Assembly (NCBI GenBank): GCA_036159995.1
Contig: JAYYEI010000030.1
Location: 1 to 34,737, forward strand
Origin: UBA8752 sp036159995
GTDB taxonomy: Bacteria; Bacteroidota; Bacteroidia; Flavobacteriales_D; Sanyastnellaceae
Reading direction: 5' to 3'
Length of the DNA stretch: 34,737 nt
The translations under genes were made by a program, and so were the position numbers. Under the pieces are notes generated by a model. It ran no database searches. It was given only the letters and a program-made list of their open reading frames with translations, and had not been told where the DNA came from. This document shows positions 6,637 through 13,775 of the stretch, piece by piece. Each line of letters begins with the position of its first letter. Positions within the stretch are counted from its first letter, which is position 1.

Positions 6637-7572
6637 TCACTGGGCGCCCAGCTCGTCGAGAAGCTGCTGCAGATCCTCCGCGTCCTGGAAGTACAATTCA
6701 ATGCGTCCAGCACCATCGCTCCGAACCTTCATGTCGAGGGAACGACCCGAGAACCGGGTTCGCAGATGGGCACGCATGGTTTGCATCTGCAGGCTGAGGG
6801 CTGCGGCATTCGACTTCTTGGTCGGCTTCCGGCCCACGATTTCGCTGGCCTCGCGCTCGGTCTGACGCACATTCAACCCCTTGTCGAGGATGCGGCGGAA
6901 CAGGGCCTTCTGGTTCTTCGGCTCCTGCAGTCCGGCCAGCACCCGGGCATGACCAAAACTCAGATGCCCGGCCGCCACCGATTGCTGAATGTTGGCGGGG
7001 AGACCGAGCAAACGGATGTAGTTGGAGACCGTGGAGCGCTGCTTGCCCACTCGGGACGCCAACTCCTCCTGGGTCAGTGCGCATTCCTCCATGAGGCGCT
7101 TGAAGCTGATGGCCACCTCGATGGCGTCCAGGTCCTCGCGCTGGATGTTCTCGACCAGGGCCATCTCCAGCATCTCCTGGTCGTTGGCTTCCCGCACGTA
7201 AGCGGGCACCCGGTCAAGGCCGGCGAGCTGGGACGCCCGGAAACGGCGTTCACCGGAAATCAACTGGTATTTGGCGGCGCTCACCCGCCGAACGGTAAGC
7301 GGCTGGATGATGCCGAGTGTCTTGATGCTGTCGGCCAATTCGTTCAGCGCAAACGGCTCGAAAGTCCGACGTGGCTGATCCGGATTGGCATCGATCACGC
7401 TAATCGGAAGCAGGGCCACGCGACCGGCCATGTTGACCGCAGCATCTTCGACCCCTTTGCGGGCCTTTGGGGCCTTGGCTGGAGCCGAGGACTCCTGTCC
7501 GGCCTGCTGCGCTTCGAGCAGGGCGCCAAGCCCACGGCCGAGGGCGGGCTTCTTGTTTCCCTTCTTCGCCAT
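6637..7572 (-). CDS. parB: Chromosome-partitioning protein ParB
   Basis: ParB is a CTP-dependent DNA clamp that loads at parS sites and works with ParA to segregate origins. The 311 residues show PDQPRRTF (64-71), the CTP-binding motif GERRFRA (107-113), ENIQRED (141-147), and a helix-turn-helix at about 167-190 (LTQEELASRVGKQRSTVSNY). A C-terminal dimerisation tail ends in LYFQDAEDLQQLLDELG. The N-terminus has the usual KKPALGRGLGALL, which contacts ParA. It lies 10 bases downstream of parA. I looked by eye for a parS-like 16-mer in the window and saw no convincing match. Confidence 0.96.
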   Translation of the reverse strand: MAKKGNKKPALGRGLGALLEAQQAGQESSAPAKAPKARKGVEDAAVNMAGRVALLPISVIDANPDQPRRTFEPFALNELADSIKTLGIIQPLTVRRVSAAKYQLISGERRFRASQLAGLDRVPAYVREANDQEMLEMALVENIQREDLDAIEVAISFKRLMEECALTQEELASRVGKQRSTVSNYIRLLGLPANIQQSVAAGHLSFGHARVLAGLQEPKNQKALFRRILDKGLNVRQTEREASEIVGRKPTKKSNAAALSLQMQTMRAHLRTRFSGRSLDMKVRSDGAGRIELYFQDAEDLQQLLDELGAQ

Positions 7573-7582
7573 GGCGCCGGAA

Positions 7583-8419
7583 TCAGTTCAGGTTGGACTC
7601 GATGCCCATGCCGCCATCGGCATCGAGGAACTTCTCGGCATTCGGCACCTTGGTCAGGTCGTTCTTCTGAAGAATCTCCCGGGCGAGGTTCAGGTAGTTG
7701 ATCGCTCCCTTGCAGGAGGCGTCATGCATGACGATGGTCTCCCCGTGGCTTGGCGCCTCTCCCAATCGGGTGTTCCGGTGGATAAGCGTGTCGAAGACCA
7801 GCTCCCTGAAGTGCATCCGGACCTCCTCGACGACTTGGTTGGATAGACGGAGGCGGGTGTCGTACATCGTGAGCAGGATGCCCTCGATGGCCAATTCGGG
7901 GTTCAACCCTCCCTGGACAATCTTGATGGTGTTGAGCAACTTGCCGAGTCCCTCGAGGGCGAAATACTCGCACTGCACGGGAATCACCACGCTGTCCGAG
8001 GCGGTCAGTGCATTGAGGGTGATCAGCCCGAGAGACGGAGAGCAATCAATGAGGATGAAGTCGAATTCGTCGCGCAGGGGTTCAAGGGCGGCCTGCATCC
8101 GGTGCTCCCGCTCGGCCTCGCCAATCAGCTCAATTTCCGCCCCGACGAGGTCGATGTGGGAAGGCAGGAGCCAGAGGTTGGGGTTGCCAGTCTCGACAAT
8201 CGCTTCCCGAGCGTCGAGTCCGTTGATCAGGCATTGGTAGGTTCCCGCGGTCACGGCCTTGGGGTCGACTCCAACGCCGCTGCTGCTGTTGGCCTGAGGA
8301 TCCGCATCCACGAGGAGGGTCCGGTACTCAAGCGCGCCGAGGCTGGCACCGAGGTTGATGGCGGTCGTGGTCTTGCCGACCCCGCCTTTCTGGTTGGCGA
8401 TGGAGATGATCTTGCCCAT
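7583..8419 (-). CDS. parA: Chromosome-partitioning ATPase ParA (Soj)
   Basis: ParA/Soj is a nucleoid-binding ATPase that drives origin segregation with ParB. The 278 residues carry the deviant Walker A KGGVGKTT (11-18), Walker A' VDADPQAN (37-44) and Walker B FILIDCSPSLGL (121-132), with LGEAPSHGETI near the C-terminal third. The start is taken at ATG 8419, which gives the canonical MGKIISIANQKGG. An in-frame GTG three codons upstream is less likely. It is the first gene of a minus-strand block through wbqC. The 103-base gap upstream holds a TATATTTG box 25 bases before the ATG, a perfect DnaA-box consensus and a short inverted repeat. Confidence 0.96.
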   Translation of the reverse strand: MGKIISIANQKGGVGKTTTAINLGASLGALEYRTLLVDADPQANSSSGVGVDPKAVTAGTYQCLINGLDAREAIVETGNPNLWLLPSHIDLVGAEIELIGEAEREHRMQAALEPLRDEFDFILIDCSPSLGLITLNALTASDSVVIPVQCEYFALEGLGKLLNTIKIVQGGLNPELAIEGILLTMYDTRLRLSNQVVEEVRMHFRELVFDTLIHRNTRLGEAPSHGETIVMHDASCKGAINYLNLAREILQKNDLTKVPNAEKFLDADGGMGIESNLN

Positions 8420-8444
8420 GTTCAGCACGGATGCGGGTGAAGCT

Positions 8445-8452
8445 CAAATATA
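8445..8452 (-). promoter_or_regulatory. Putative -7 box of the parA promoter
   Basis: On the minus strand this reads TATATTTG, a perfect TAnnTTTG match, 25 bases before the parA ATG. That distance would leave a normal short leader. The -33 position holds only a TTTCC-like stretch (about 8467-8475), so the -33 element is weak. It is the only good promoter candidate between parA and the upstream gene. Confidence 0.55.
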
Positions 8453-8482
8453 GCCGGCCACCTGCCCGGAAAGGGGGAGGAA

Positions 8483-8491
8483 TTATCCACA
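8483..8491 (+). promoter_or_regulatory. Single perfect DnaA-box consensus match upstream of parA
   Basis: The nine bases TTATCCACA match the strongest known DnaA box sequence exactly. They sit about 30 bases upstream of the parA -7 box and directly next to an inverted repeat (GGAAC, CCCC, GTTCC at 8493-8506). parAB is often near oriC, but a single box is not an origin. A role in regulating parA, or chance, is more likely. Confidence 0.35.
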
Positions 8492-8492
8492 C

Positions 8493-8506
8493 GGAACCCC
8501 CGTTCC
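8493..8506. repeat. Short inverted repeat upstream of parA
   Basis: GGAAC and GTTCC flank four C residues, forming a perfect 5-bp inverted repeat that abuts the DnaA-box match. There is no following T-run on either strand, so it does not look like an intrinsic terminator. It could be an operator or chance. Confidence 0.3.
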
Positions 8507-8522
8507 ATGCGCATTCACAGAC

Positions 8523-8894
8523 TCACAAATCTTCGAAGCGGACGTCCCCGTCATCCGACTTCTCGGCGTCACCGCCGCGGGGTCCATTGTGCTCGCCGGA
8601 CTGGTACTCTCCAGTCCCCTGCAACTCGGCAATCTTCTTCAAGCTGTCCCGAAGGCCGTCGCTGAACTTCTCGAAATCCTCCTTGTACAGGAACAGCTTG
8701 TGCTTGCTGTAGGTCACCTCGCCAGAAGCGTGGTTTTGCCGCTTGCTCTCCGTGATGGTGAGGTAGAGATCCTTGGCCCGGGTGGCCCGGATGTCGAAGA
8801 AATACGTCCGTTTTCCGGCCTTGACCGAGAACGTGTGGACATCCTCCTCCCGACGGTCATTCCGTCCCCAATCCTGCTTGCGATCGCCGTACAT
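8523..8894 (-). CDS. PUR-alpha-like nucleic-acid-binding protein (DUF3276)
   Basis: A 123-residue cytoplasmic protein of the Bacteroidota DUF3276 (PF11680) family, which is structurally related to the eukaryotic PUR repeat that binds single-stranded nucleic acid. Family blocks are VHTFSVKAGKRTYFFDIRAT (about 19-38), LYLTITESKR (43-52) and KHKLFLYKEDFEKF (about 64-77), followed by an acidic, glycine-rich, probably disordered tail (DAEKSDDGDVRFEDL). The start is set at ATG 8894 rather than eleven codons upstream, because MYGDRK fits the family start and the upstream residues run into the intergenic stretch. A TACCTTTT box at 8914-8921 is a possible promoter. The native target is unknown. Confidence 0.82.
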   Translation of the reverse strand: MYGDRKQDWGRNDRREEDVHTFSVKAGKRTYFFDIRATRAKDLYLTITESKRQNHASGEVTYSKHKLFLYKEDFEKFSDGLRDSLKKIAELQGTGEYQSGEHNGPRGGDAEKSDDGDVRFEDL

Positions 8895-8913
8895 GTCTCC
8901 TGGTTGTTGGAGG

Positions 8914-8921
8914 AAAAGGTA
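8914..8921 (-). promoter_or_regulatory. Possible -7 box for the DUF3276 gene
   Basis: On the minus strand this reads TACCTTTT, one mismatch from TAnnTTTG, 19 bases before the ATG. No -33 element was recognised. It is the best candidate in a 45-base gap. Confidence 0.3.
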
Positions 8922-8939
8922 AGGCAATCCCGTCCGGAT

Positions 8940-11624
8940 TCACCGGAACAGTTGAATCTGCCCGGCGTATTCAAACGGAATGCGCAGCTGGTCCTCGAGG
9001 TAGACCTGATACAGGTAGACCCCGTCTGCCGCGAAGTGGTCGCCTCCGTTGACCTCCCCCTGCCAAACGGCTTCGGGATCTTCCGTTTCGAAGATGACCT
9101 CGCCCCAGCGGTTGTAGATGGTGCACCGGTATGCCGCCGTGCCCGTCGTCACCGGCTGCCAGACATCGTTGATGCCGTCGTTGTTGGGAGAGAAGCTGTT
9201 GGGCGCGTAGAACAGGGTGCCATTGACGCCAACTTCCCCCTGCGCCACATCCGTGCAGCCGTATTCGTTGATGACCGTCTGGCTCACATTGAACACCCCA
9301 GCCCCGGTGAACACATAGGTTGGATCACTCTGATCACTCGACCCTCCATCTCCGAAGTTGTAGTAGTGCTGGACCGCCCCTGAACTCAGGTCCTCGACGG
9401 TCACAAGGGGCTCGAGGATGTCCACGATGTTGGGCTCGATGTCGAAACCGGCAGAAGGCTCCGGATACACCTCGACGAAGGCCGTCCTGGTCTCCGCCAA
9501 TTCCTGGACACAGAATCCGCTCGTGCTCATCTCCAAGGTCACCGTGTAGTTGCCAGGCACCTCGTAGACGTGCGTCGGATTGGGGGCAGAGGATGTGGTG
9601 CCGTCCCCGAAATACCACGTGTAGCCAGCCGCCGTCTCGGTGACGGAGAAGTTCTCGAAGCTGACCGGCAAGGGAGGGCACCCCGTCACCGGCCCCCCAT
9701 CAAAGCCGATGGAAGGATCGAACAGCACCTCGACCTCGGATTCAAAGTCGCGTTCGCACCCCTCAGCCGTGACCACGACCTCAACGGTGTACAGGCCGGG
9801 CTCAGGGAAGGTGAGCCCTTGGAGAATGCCGCCCGACTCGATGGCTGCATTTCCCGGGGCGTAATTCCACTCGAACGTCGCATTGGGATCGGTCACCCCA
9901 ATGGCCTCAAAACTGAAACTGTGCTCCTGGAAGCATTCCGGATCCGGCGTCTCGAAAAAGGGCTCCAGCAACCACGCTACCTCGAACACCTCTGTCGTCG
10001 TGTCAGGACACTGGAAATCGGCCAGCGTGACGAGCTGAACCACATAGGTGCCCGGGCCATCATAGGTCCACGTGGGAAAGGCGTCATAGCTCACGTCCAG
10101 GTTGCCGGGCTCCCCGAACTCCCAGATATAGCCGGACCCGCCGACACTGTTGTTGTCGAAAGAGAGGGTGAAGCCGGTGCAGAAGTCCTCCTGGGGCCCG
10201 ATGGCCGCCGTGGGCGGTGGGGGCGGCGTCCAATCGAGCACGCCGCTGCCGACGCAGCCATTCTGCAAGATGGTCAATTCGGCCTCCACATCCTCGATCT
10301 CCGGGAATCCAATTCCATCCGGAGCCGCGAGCGTACTGGCACTGCTCGAGGCCAGATTGCCGAAGTCCCATGTGAAGTCAGCCCCATTATAGGTCTCCGC
10401 CGTCCCGAAATCAAAGACAGGAGTGCCGGTCGAACAATCGAACCCCGTCACTTCGAGGACCGGATTGACGGGGGCGAAGACATCATACACCGACGTGCTC
10501 GTGTCCGCACAGGGCCATCCCGGGTTGGCCACCAACATCACCGTGTAGGTCCCGGGCTCCGGGAAGGTGTAACTCGGGTAAGCCAGATTGGACGTGTCCG
10601 ACTCGATTCCAGGCACACCGAAATCCCAATGGAAAAAGGTGGCGTTGATGGAGAACTGCTGGAAATCGATGGTCTCGCCGATGCACAACTGGCTGCCTGT
10701 CTGGATGGCCACCTGCGAGGTGATGTTCGGGTCACAGACGGTGACGTTGAACTGGAAATCCCGGTTGGACGTGCTGAGCAGGACTCCATCCCGCCACTCT
10801 TCCACGCAGATGCCAATCACATATTGACCGGCGGCCGTGGGTTGGCCCGTGATGAACCCCGTCACTGGATCGATGGCCAAGGCCGGGTCCGAATCAATCG
10901 GGTACGTGGCCGAGTATCCCGGAGCCCAATTCACATCCGTGTAAGGCGGACCGTTGGGCGGGTTGGGAGCGGGCTGATTGGGCGTGCCGCCAAACATGGG
11001 GGAGCAGAAGGTATAGGCGAGGCTGTCCCCATCCGCATCGGTCGCGCTGTGATCGAAGAAGAAATCGAATCCCGCGCAGAGGGCCACAGGAGGAAGGCTG
11101 TTGAAGACCGGGCTGCTGTTGGGCTCCTCGGTCTGGTTCGTTCCTGGAATCTGGGTGGTGAAGGTGGCCCCGGCATCATCCGGATTGGTCAGGTTGATGA
11201 TGGACGGGTTGCGGCAACACCGCTGGTAGCTGAGCGTGAATCCGTTCGGCGACTCCCCGATGTCTACAATCTGCTGGTACACCGCCTGTTCCACGCACAC
11301 CGAGGGCGGCGGCGTGCCACACGGGTTCTCAAGCGTCACGGGAACCTCATTGACATTCTGGAAGGAAAGGGGAATGCTGATGGAATTGACCAACTGACCG
11401 TTGGCGTTGAAAATCCCCACGGAAGCCGCATCGTCGAAGCCCGTTCCGTTCTGGTTGGTCGGACCGCAGTCCCGGTAGACCACCAACCGAATCCGGTACG
11501 ACCCACCGCCTAGGTCCTCGTAGCTGATCTCTCCGCCGACGATGTGCGTTGCCGACAGGGGCAACACCATCACCAGCATGACCAGCATCAGGCCGGCATG
11601 ACGGAGTCGATGAAGAGGGGGCAT
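8940..11624 (-). CDS. Large secreted PKD-domain protein with gliding-motility-associated (CHU_C) C-terminus
   Basis: This 894-residue exported protein has a signal peptide over residues 1-25 (hydrophobic LMLVMLVMVLPLSA), then THIVGGEISYEDLGGGSYRI, a common N-terminal domain of Bacteroidota surface proteins. Six PKD-type beta-sandwich units follow, marked by FHWDFG, FTWDFG, YIWEFG, FEWNYA, YTWYFGDG and HYYNFGDG, each with a nearby 'PGTYTV'-like strand. The end is a CHU_C/T9SS type B domain: FYAPNSFSPNNDGINDVW, then IYNRWGEVIFE and FAADGVYLYQVY. That tail directs T9SS export and surface attachment. PKD domains often bind polysaccharide or protein, so an adhesin role is likely but unproven. The start is ATG 11624, since upstream codons run into the regulatory region shared with the helicase gene. 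Confidence 0.9.
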   Translation of the reverse strand: MPPLHRLRHAGLMLVMLVMVLPLSATHIVGGEISYEDLGGGSYRIRLVVYRDCGPTNQNGTGFDDAASVGIFNANGQLVNSISIPLSFQNVNEVPVTLENPCGTPPPSVCVEQAVYQQIVDIGESPNGFTLSYQRCCRNPSIINLTNPDDAGATFTTQIPGTNQTEEPNSSPVFNSLPPVALCAGFDFFFDHSATDADGDSLAYTFCSPMFGGTPNQPAPNPPNGPPYTDVNWAPGYSATYPIDSDPALAIDPVTGFITGQPTAAGQYVIGICVEEWRDGVLLSTSNRDFQFNVTVCDPNITSQVAIQTGSQLCIGETIDFQQFSINATFFHWDFGVPGIESDTSNLAYPSYTFPEPGTYTVMLVANPGWPCADTSTSVYDVFAPVNPVLEVTGFDCSTGTPVFDFGTAETYNGADFTWDFGNLASSSASTLAAPDGIGFPEIEDVEAELTILQNGCVGSGVLDWTPPPPPTAAIGPQEDFCTGFTLSFDNNSVGGSGYIWEFGEPGNLDVSYDAFPTWTYDGPGTYVVQLVTLADFQCPDTTTEVFEVAWLLEPFFETPDPECFQEHSFSFEAIGVTDPNATFEWNYAPGNAAIESGGILQGLTFPEPGLYTVEVVVTAEGCERDFESEVEVLFDPSIGFDGGPVTGCPPLPVSFENFSVTETAAGYTWYFGDGTTSSAPNPTHVYEVPGNYTVTLEMSTSGFCVQELAETRTAFVEVYPEPSAGFDIEPNIVDILEPLVTVEDLSSGAVQHYYNFGDGGSSDQSDPTYVFTGAGVFNVSQTVINEYGCTDVAQGEVGVNGTLFYAPNSFSPNNDGINDVWQPVTTGTAAYRCTIYNRWGEVIFETEDPEAVWQGEVNGGDHFAADGVYLYQVYLEDQLRIPFEYAGQIQLFR

Positions 11625-11650
11625 GGGCAGGTTCGAATGAATAACGGTTG

Positions 11651-11660
11651 GAAGGCCTTC
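11651..11660. repeat. Ten-base perfect palindrome in the divergent promoter region
   Basis: GAAGGCCTTC is fully self-complementary. It lies 26 bases upstream of the PKD protein ATG, between that gene and its predicted promoter. It may be a regulator site or chance. Confidence 0.25.
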
Positions 11661-11676
11661 AGGTTGCGTGTTCTCA

Positions 11677-11725
11677 CAAAGTTCTTGCATCCGTGTCGAA
11701 GCGGCGGCGTGTTGTGCGAACTTTG
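11677..11725. promoter_or_regulatory. Mirrored 8-mers GAACTTTG in the divergent promoter region
   Basis: CAAAGTTC at 11677-11684 and GAACTTTG at 11718-11725 form an 8-bp inverted repeat with a 33-base spacer. Read in the direction of each flanking gene, both are GAACTTTG, one mismatch from TAnnTTTG. They lie 52 bases before the PKD protein ATG and 29 bases before the helicase ATG. They could be a matched pair of divergent -7 boxes or a two-site operator. Confidence 0.4.
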
Positions 11726-11729
11726 ACAC

Positions 11730-11746
11730 ATCCACCACACGTGGAT
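11730..11746. repeat. Inverted repeat in the helicase leader
   Basis: ATCCAC and GTGGAT are separated by CACAC, ending 8 bases before the helicase ATG. In the mRNA it could form a small hairpin that would mask the start region; in DNA it could be an operator. There is no T-run, so it is not a terminator. Confidence 0.3.
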
Positions 11747-11754
11747 TCTTTTAC

Positions 11755-13377
11755 ATGATTGACACGCACGACGCCGACCAACCGTTGGCCACCCCCGATG
11801 CGTCCCAGCCCGATTCGGGCCACAAAGAAGCCGAGGCGCAGGACGCGCCGACCCGGGACGCCCAAGACGAATCCTCCGAAGCCGAAGCGGCACCCGAGGA
11901 GCCCCCCAAACTTCCATTCAAGGAATTGCCCCTCTGCGACGCGGTGCAGGAAGGCCTCGACGCCATGGGCTTCGAAGTCGCCACCCCAATCCAGACCATG
12001 GCCATCCCGCCCATCACCGAAGGGCGTGATCTGATTGGCATCGCCCAGACGGGAACCGGCAAGACCGCCGCATTCCTGCTTCCGACGATGCACAACATCC
12101 ACGAGGCCGGCGGCGGAGACCACATCAAATGCCTCATCATCACGCCGACCCGGGAGCTCGCCCTCCAGATTGATCAAGCCTGCGAAGGCTTCGGCTACTT
12201 CTCCGGAACCTCCAGCGTCGCCATTTACGGCGGCGGCAGCGGCAGTGACTTCGACCGGGAAAAGAACGCCCTCACCACGGGTGTCGACATCGCCATCGTC
12301 ACGCCGGGCCGGATGATCAGCCACATGAACCTGGGGTATGTGGACCTCAGCAAACTGGACGTCCTCATCCTCGACGAGGCAGACCGCATGCTCGACATGG
12401 GCTTCCTCGGCGACATCAACCGCATTGCCGAGCACTGCAACCCCGAGCGCCAGACCCTGCTCTTCAGCGCGACGATGCCCGACCGCATCGGCAAGCTCGC
12501 CACCTCCATGCTCAAGGATCCGGTGACCGTCCAGATCGCCCTGTCCCGCCCTGCAGAGAAGGTGATGCAGGTCGCTTACCCTGTCCACGACGACCAGAAG
12601 CCCAAACTCCTCGTGAGCCTGCTCAAGGACCGCGGCCTCGAATCCGTCATTGTCTTCTCCAGCCGCAAGCGCAGCATCAGCATCATCGCCCGTTCGCTGT
12701 CCAAGGCCGGACTGAATGTGGGCTCCATCAGCTCGGACCTCGAGCAGAAGGACCGGGAAGACGTCATGCGTCGGTTCCGCAACCGGAAAGTCAACGTCCT
12801 CGTCGCCACCGACGTGGTCAGCCGGGGCATCGACATCGACAACATCGAGATGGTCATCAACTACGATGTCCCGCCCAACGAAGAGGATTACGTGCACCGC
12901 ATCGGCCGGACGGCCCGTGCAGGCCGAGGCGGCATCGGCATCACGCTCATCACGCCGGGCGAAATGCGCAGCTTCTCCAAGATTGAGAAGCTCATCGACA
13001 TGGAGGTGCGCAAGGAGCGCCTCCCTGAAGAACTCGGCGAGGGCCCGGCCTATGACCCCAATGCTCCTTCTGACCGCGGTGGACGCGGCGGACGTGGAGG
13101 CGGCGGCGGTCGAGGGCGTGGCGGTGACCGCCGCGGCGGTGGCGGAGGCGGTCGTGGACGCGGCCGTGGACGGGACGGAGACCGTCGCCGGGGCCGCGGT
13201 GGCCAAGGCGGTGGAGGAGACCGACCGCAAGGCCAGAACCAAGGCGGACAGGGCGGCCAAGGCGGCAATGGTGAAGGCGGCAACAAGAAGCGCCGCCGCA
13301 ACCGCAGCGGCAAGCGGCGCGGCGGAGGTGGCGGTAGCGGTGGCGGCCAGCAAGGCGGTGGCCAACCTCAAGGCTGA
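11755..13377 (+). CDS. DEAD-box ATP-dependent RNA helicase with long RGG tail
   Basis: This 540-residue protein opens with a Glu/Ala/Asp-rich, probably disordered, leader (1-52). The complete helicase core follows: Q-motif ATPIQ (76-80), AQTGTGKT (97-104), PTREL (131-135), TPGR (183-186), DEAD (207-210), SAT (238-240), ATDVVSRGID (351-360) and HRIGRTARAGR (381-391). Residues 441-540 are almost only Gly, Arg, Gln, Asn and Lys. RGG tails in CsdA/RhlE/RhlB-like helicases bind RNA and can drive condensate formation. Likely roles are ribosome assembly, RNA decay or cold growth. The start is ATG 11755; an upstream in-frame ATG would run through the promoter region. The ATG of msrB comes two bases after the stop. 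Confidence 0.93.
   Translation: MIDTHDADQPLATPDASQPDSGHKEAEAQDAPTRDAQDESSEAEAAPEEPPKLPFKELPLCDAVQEGLDAMGFEVATPIQTMAIPPITEGRDLIGIAQTGTGKTAAFLLPTMHNIHEAGGGDHIKCLIITPTRELALQIDQACEGFGYFSGTSSVAIYGGGSGSDFDREKNALTTGVDIAIVTPGRMISHMNLGYVDLSKLDVLILDEADRMLDMGFLGDINRIAEHCNPERQTLLFSATMPDRIGKLATSMLKDPVTVQIALSRPAEKVMQVAYPVHDDQKPKLLVSLLKDRGLESVIVFSSRKRSISIIARSLSKAGLNVGSISSDLEQKDREDVMRRFRNRKVNVLVATDVVSRGIDIDNIEMVINYDVPPNEEDYVHRIGRTARAGRGGIGITLITPGEMRSFSKIEKLIDMEVRKERLPEELGEGPAYDPNAPSDRGGRGGRGGGGGRGRGGDRRGGGGGGRGRGRGRDGDRRRGRGGQGGGGDRPQGQNQGGQGGQGGNGEGGNKKRRRNRSGKRRGGGGGSGGGQQGGGQPQG
13075..13374 (+). repeat. Gly/Arg-rich low-complexity coding segment (RGG tail)
   Basis: About 100 codons at the 3' end of the helicase gene are built from repeated GGC/GGT and CGT/CGC codons, giving irregular RGG, RGRG and GGQGG units. 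The DNA is strongly GC-biased and internally repetitive, which makes it prone to slippage and to assembly error. It also creates long shadow reading frames on other strands and frames. Confidence 0.8.
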
Positions 13378-13379
13378 CC

Positions 13380-13772
13380 ATGGCAGGGTTCGATGACGCC
13401 GACCTCGTCGGCCGACTGACGCCCGAGGAATTCCGCGTCCTGCGCCGGAATGGAACGGAGCGCCCCTTCACCAGCGAACTCAACGGGGAGACCCGCCAGG
13501 GCAACTACCACTGCAAGGTTTGTGACACCGCACTTTTTGCCCACAGCGCCAAATTTGACTCCGGCTGTGGCTGGCCCAGCTTCGATCAAGAAATTGAAGG
13601 AGCGAGGGTCACCCGGATCCGGGACACCTCACACGGCATGATTCGCGTGGAAATCCGCTGTACGGAATGCGACTCCCACCTCGGCCATGTCTTTCCGGAC
13701 GGACCCACCGAAACGGGAACCCGCCACTGTGTCAATGGCGTCTGCCTGACCTTTCGCCCCAAAGGCGACTGA
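13380..13772 (+). CDS. msrB: Peptide-methionine (R)-S-oxide reductase
   Basis: MsrB reduces the R-sulfoxide of methionine in damaged proteins. The 130 residues are a single complete MsrB domain. Zinc is held by C45-x-x-C48 and C94-x-x-C97 (RCTECDSHLGHVF). The catalytic cysteine is C117 in RHCVN, and C63 in SGCGWPSF is a candidate resolving cysteine. It lacks a signal peptide, so it acts in the cytoplasm. It begins two bases after the helicase stop, and the pair is almost certainly translated from one mRNA. That ties RNA-helicase and oxidative-repair expression together. Its stop lies three bases from the convergent stop of the Spy-like gene. Confidence 0.95.
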   Translation: MAGFDDADLVGRLTPEEFRVLRRNGTERPFTSELNGETRQGNYHCKVCDTALFAHSAKFDSGCGWPSFDQEIEGARVTRIRDTSHGMIRVEIRCTECDSHLGHVFPDGPTETGTRHCVNGVCLTFRPKGD

Positions 13773-13775
13773 TCA

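Noticed and set aside
8420..8522. Replication origin near parAB
   Set aside because: Only one DnaA-box match is present, with no cluster, no AT-rich unwinding region, and no dnaA or dnaN in the window.
10060..10080. Possible parS site around a TCCACGTGGGA sequence
   Set aside because: It resembles the CACGTG centre of parS but lacks the flanking TGTTtC/GAAACA halves and lies inside the PKD protein gene. Other CACGTG occurrences are no better.
9570..11513. A 647-codon plus-strand frame opposite the PKD protein
   Set aside because: The Arg/Gly/His-rich translation has no domain, and the opposite strand has PKD and CHU_C domains in order.
11674..13371. A 565-codon minus-strand reading frame antiparallel to the helicase gene
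   Set aside because: It is an Ala/Val/Asp-rich shadow with no recognisable domain. The plus strand encodes a complete DEAD-box core, and high GC makes long antisense frames common.
13075..13374. DNA tandem repeat or CRISPR-like array in the Gly/Arg-rich segment
   Set aside because: The periodicity is codon-level GGN/CGN bias of an RGG tail. There are no regular repeats with unique spacers.
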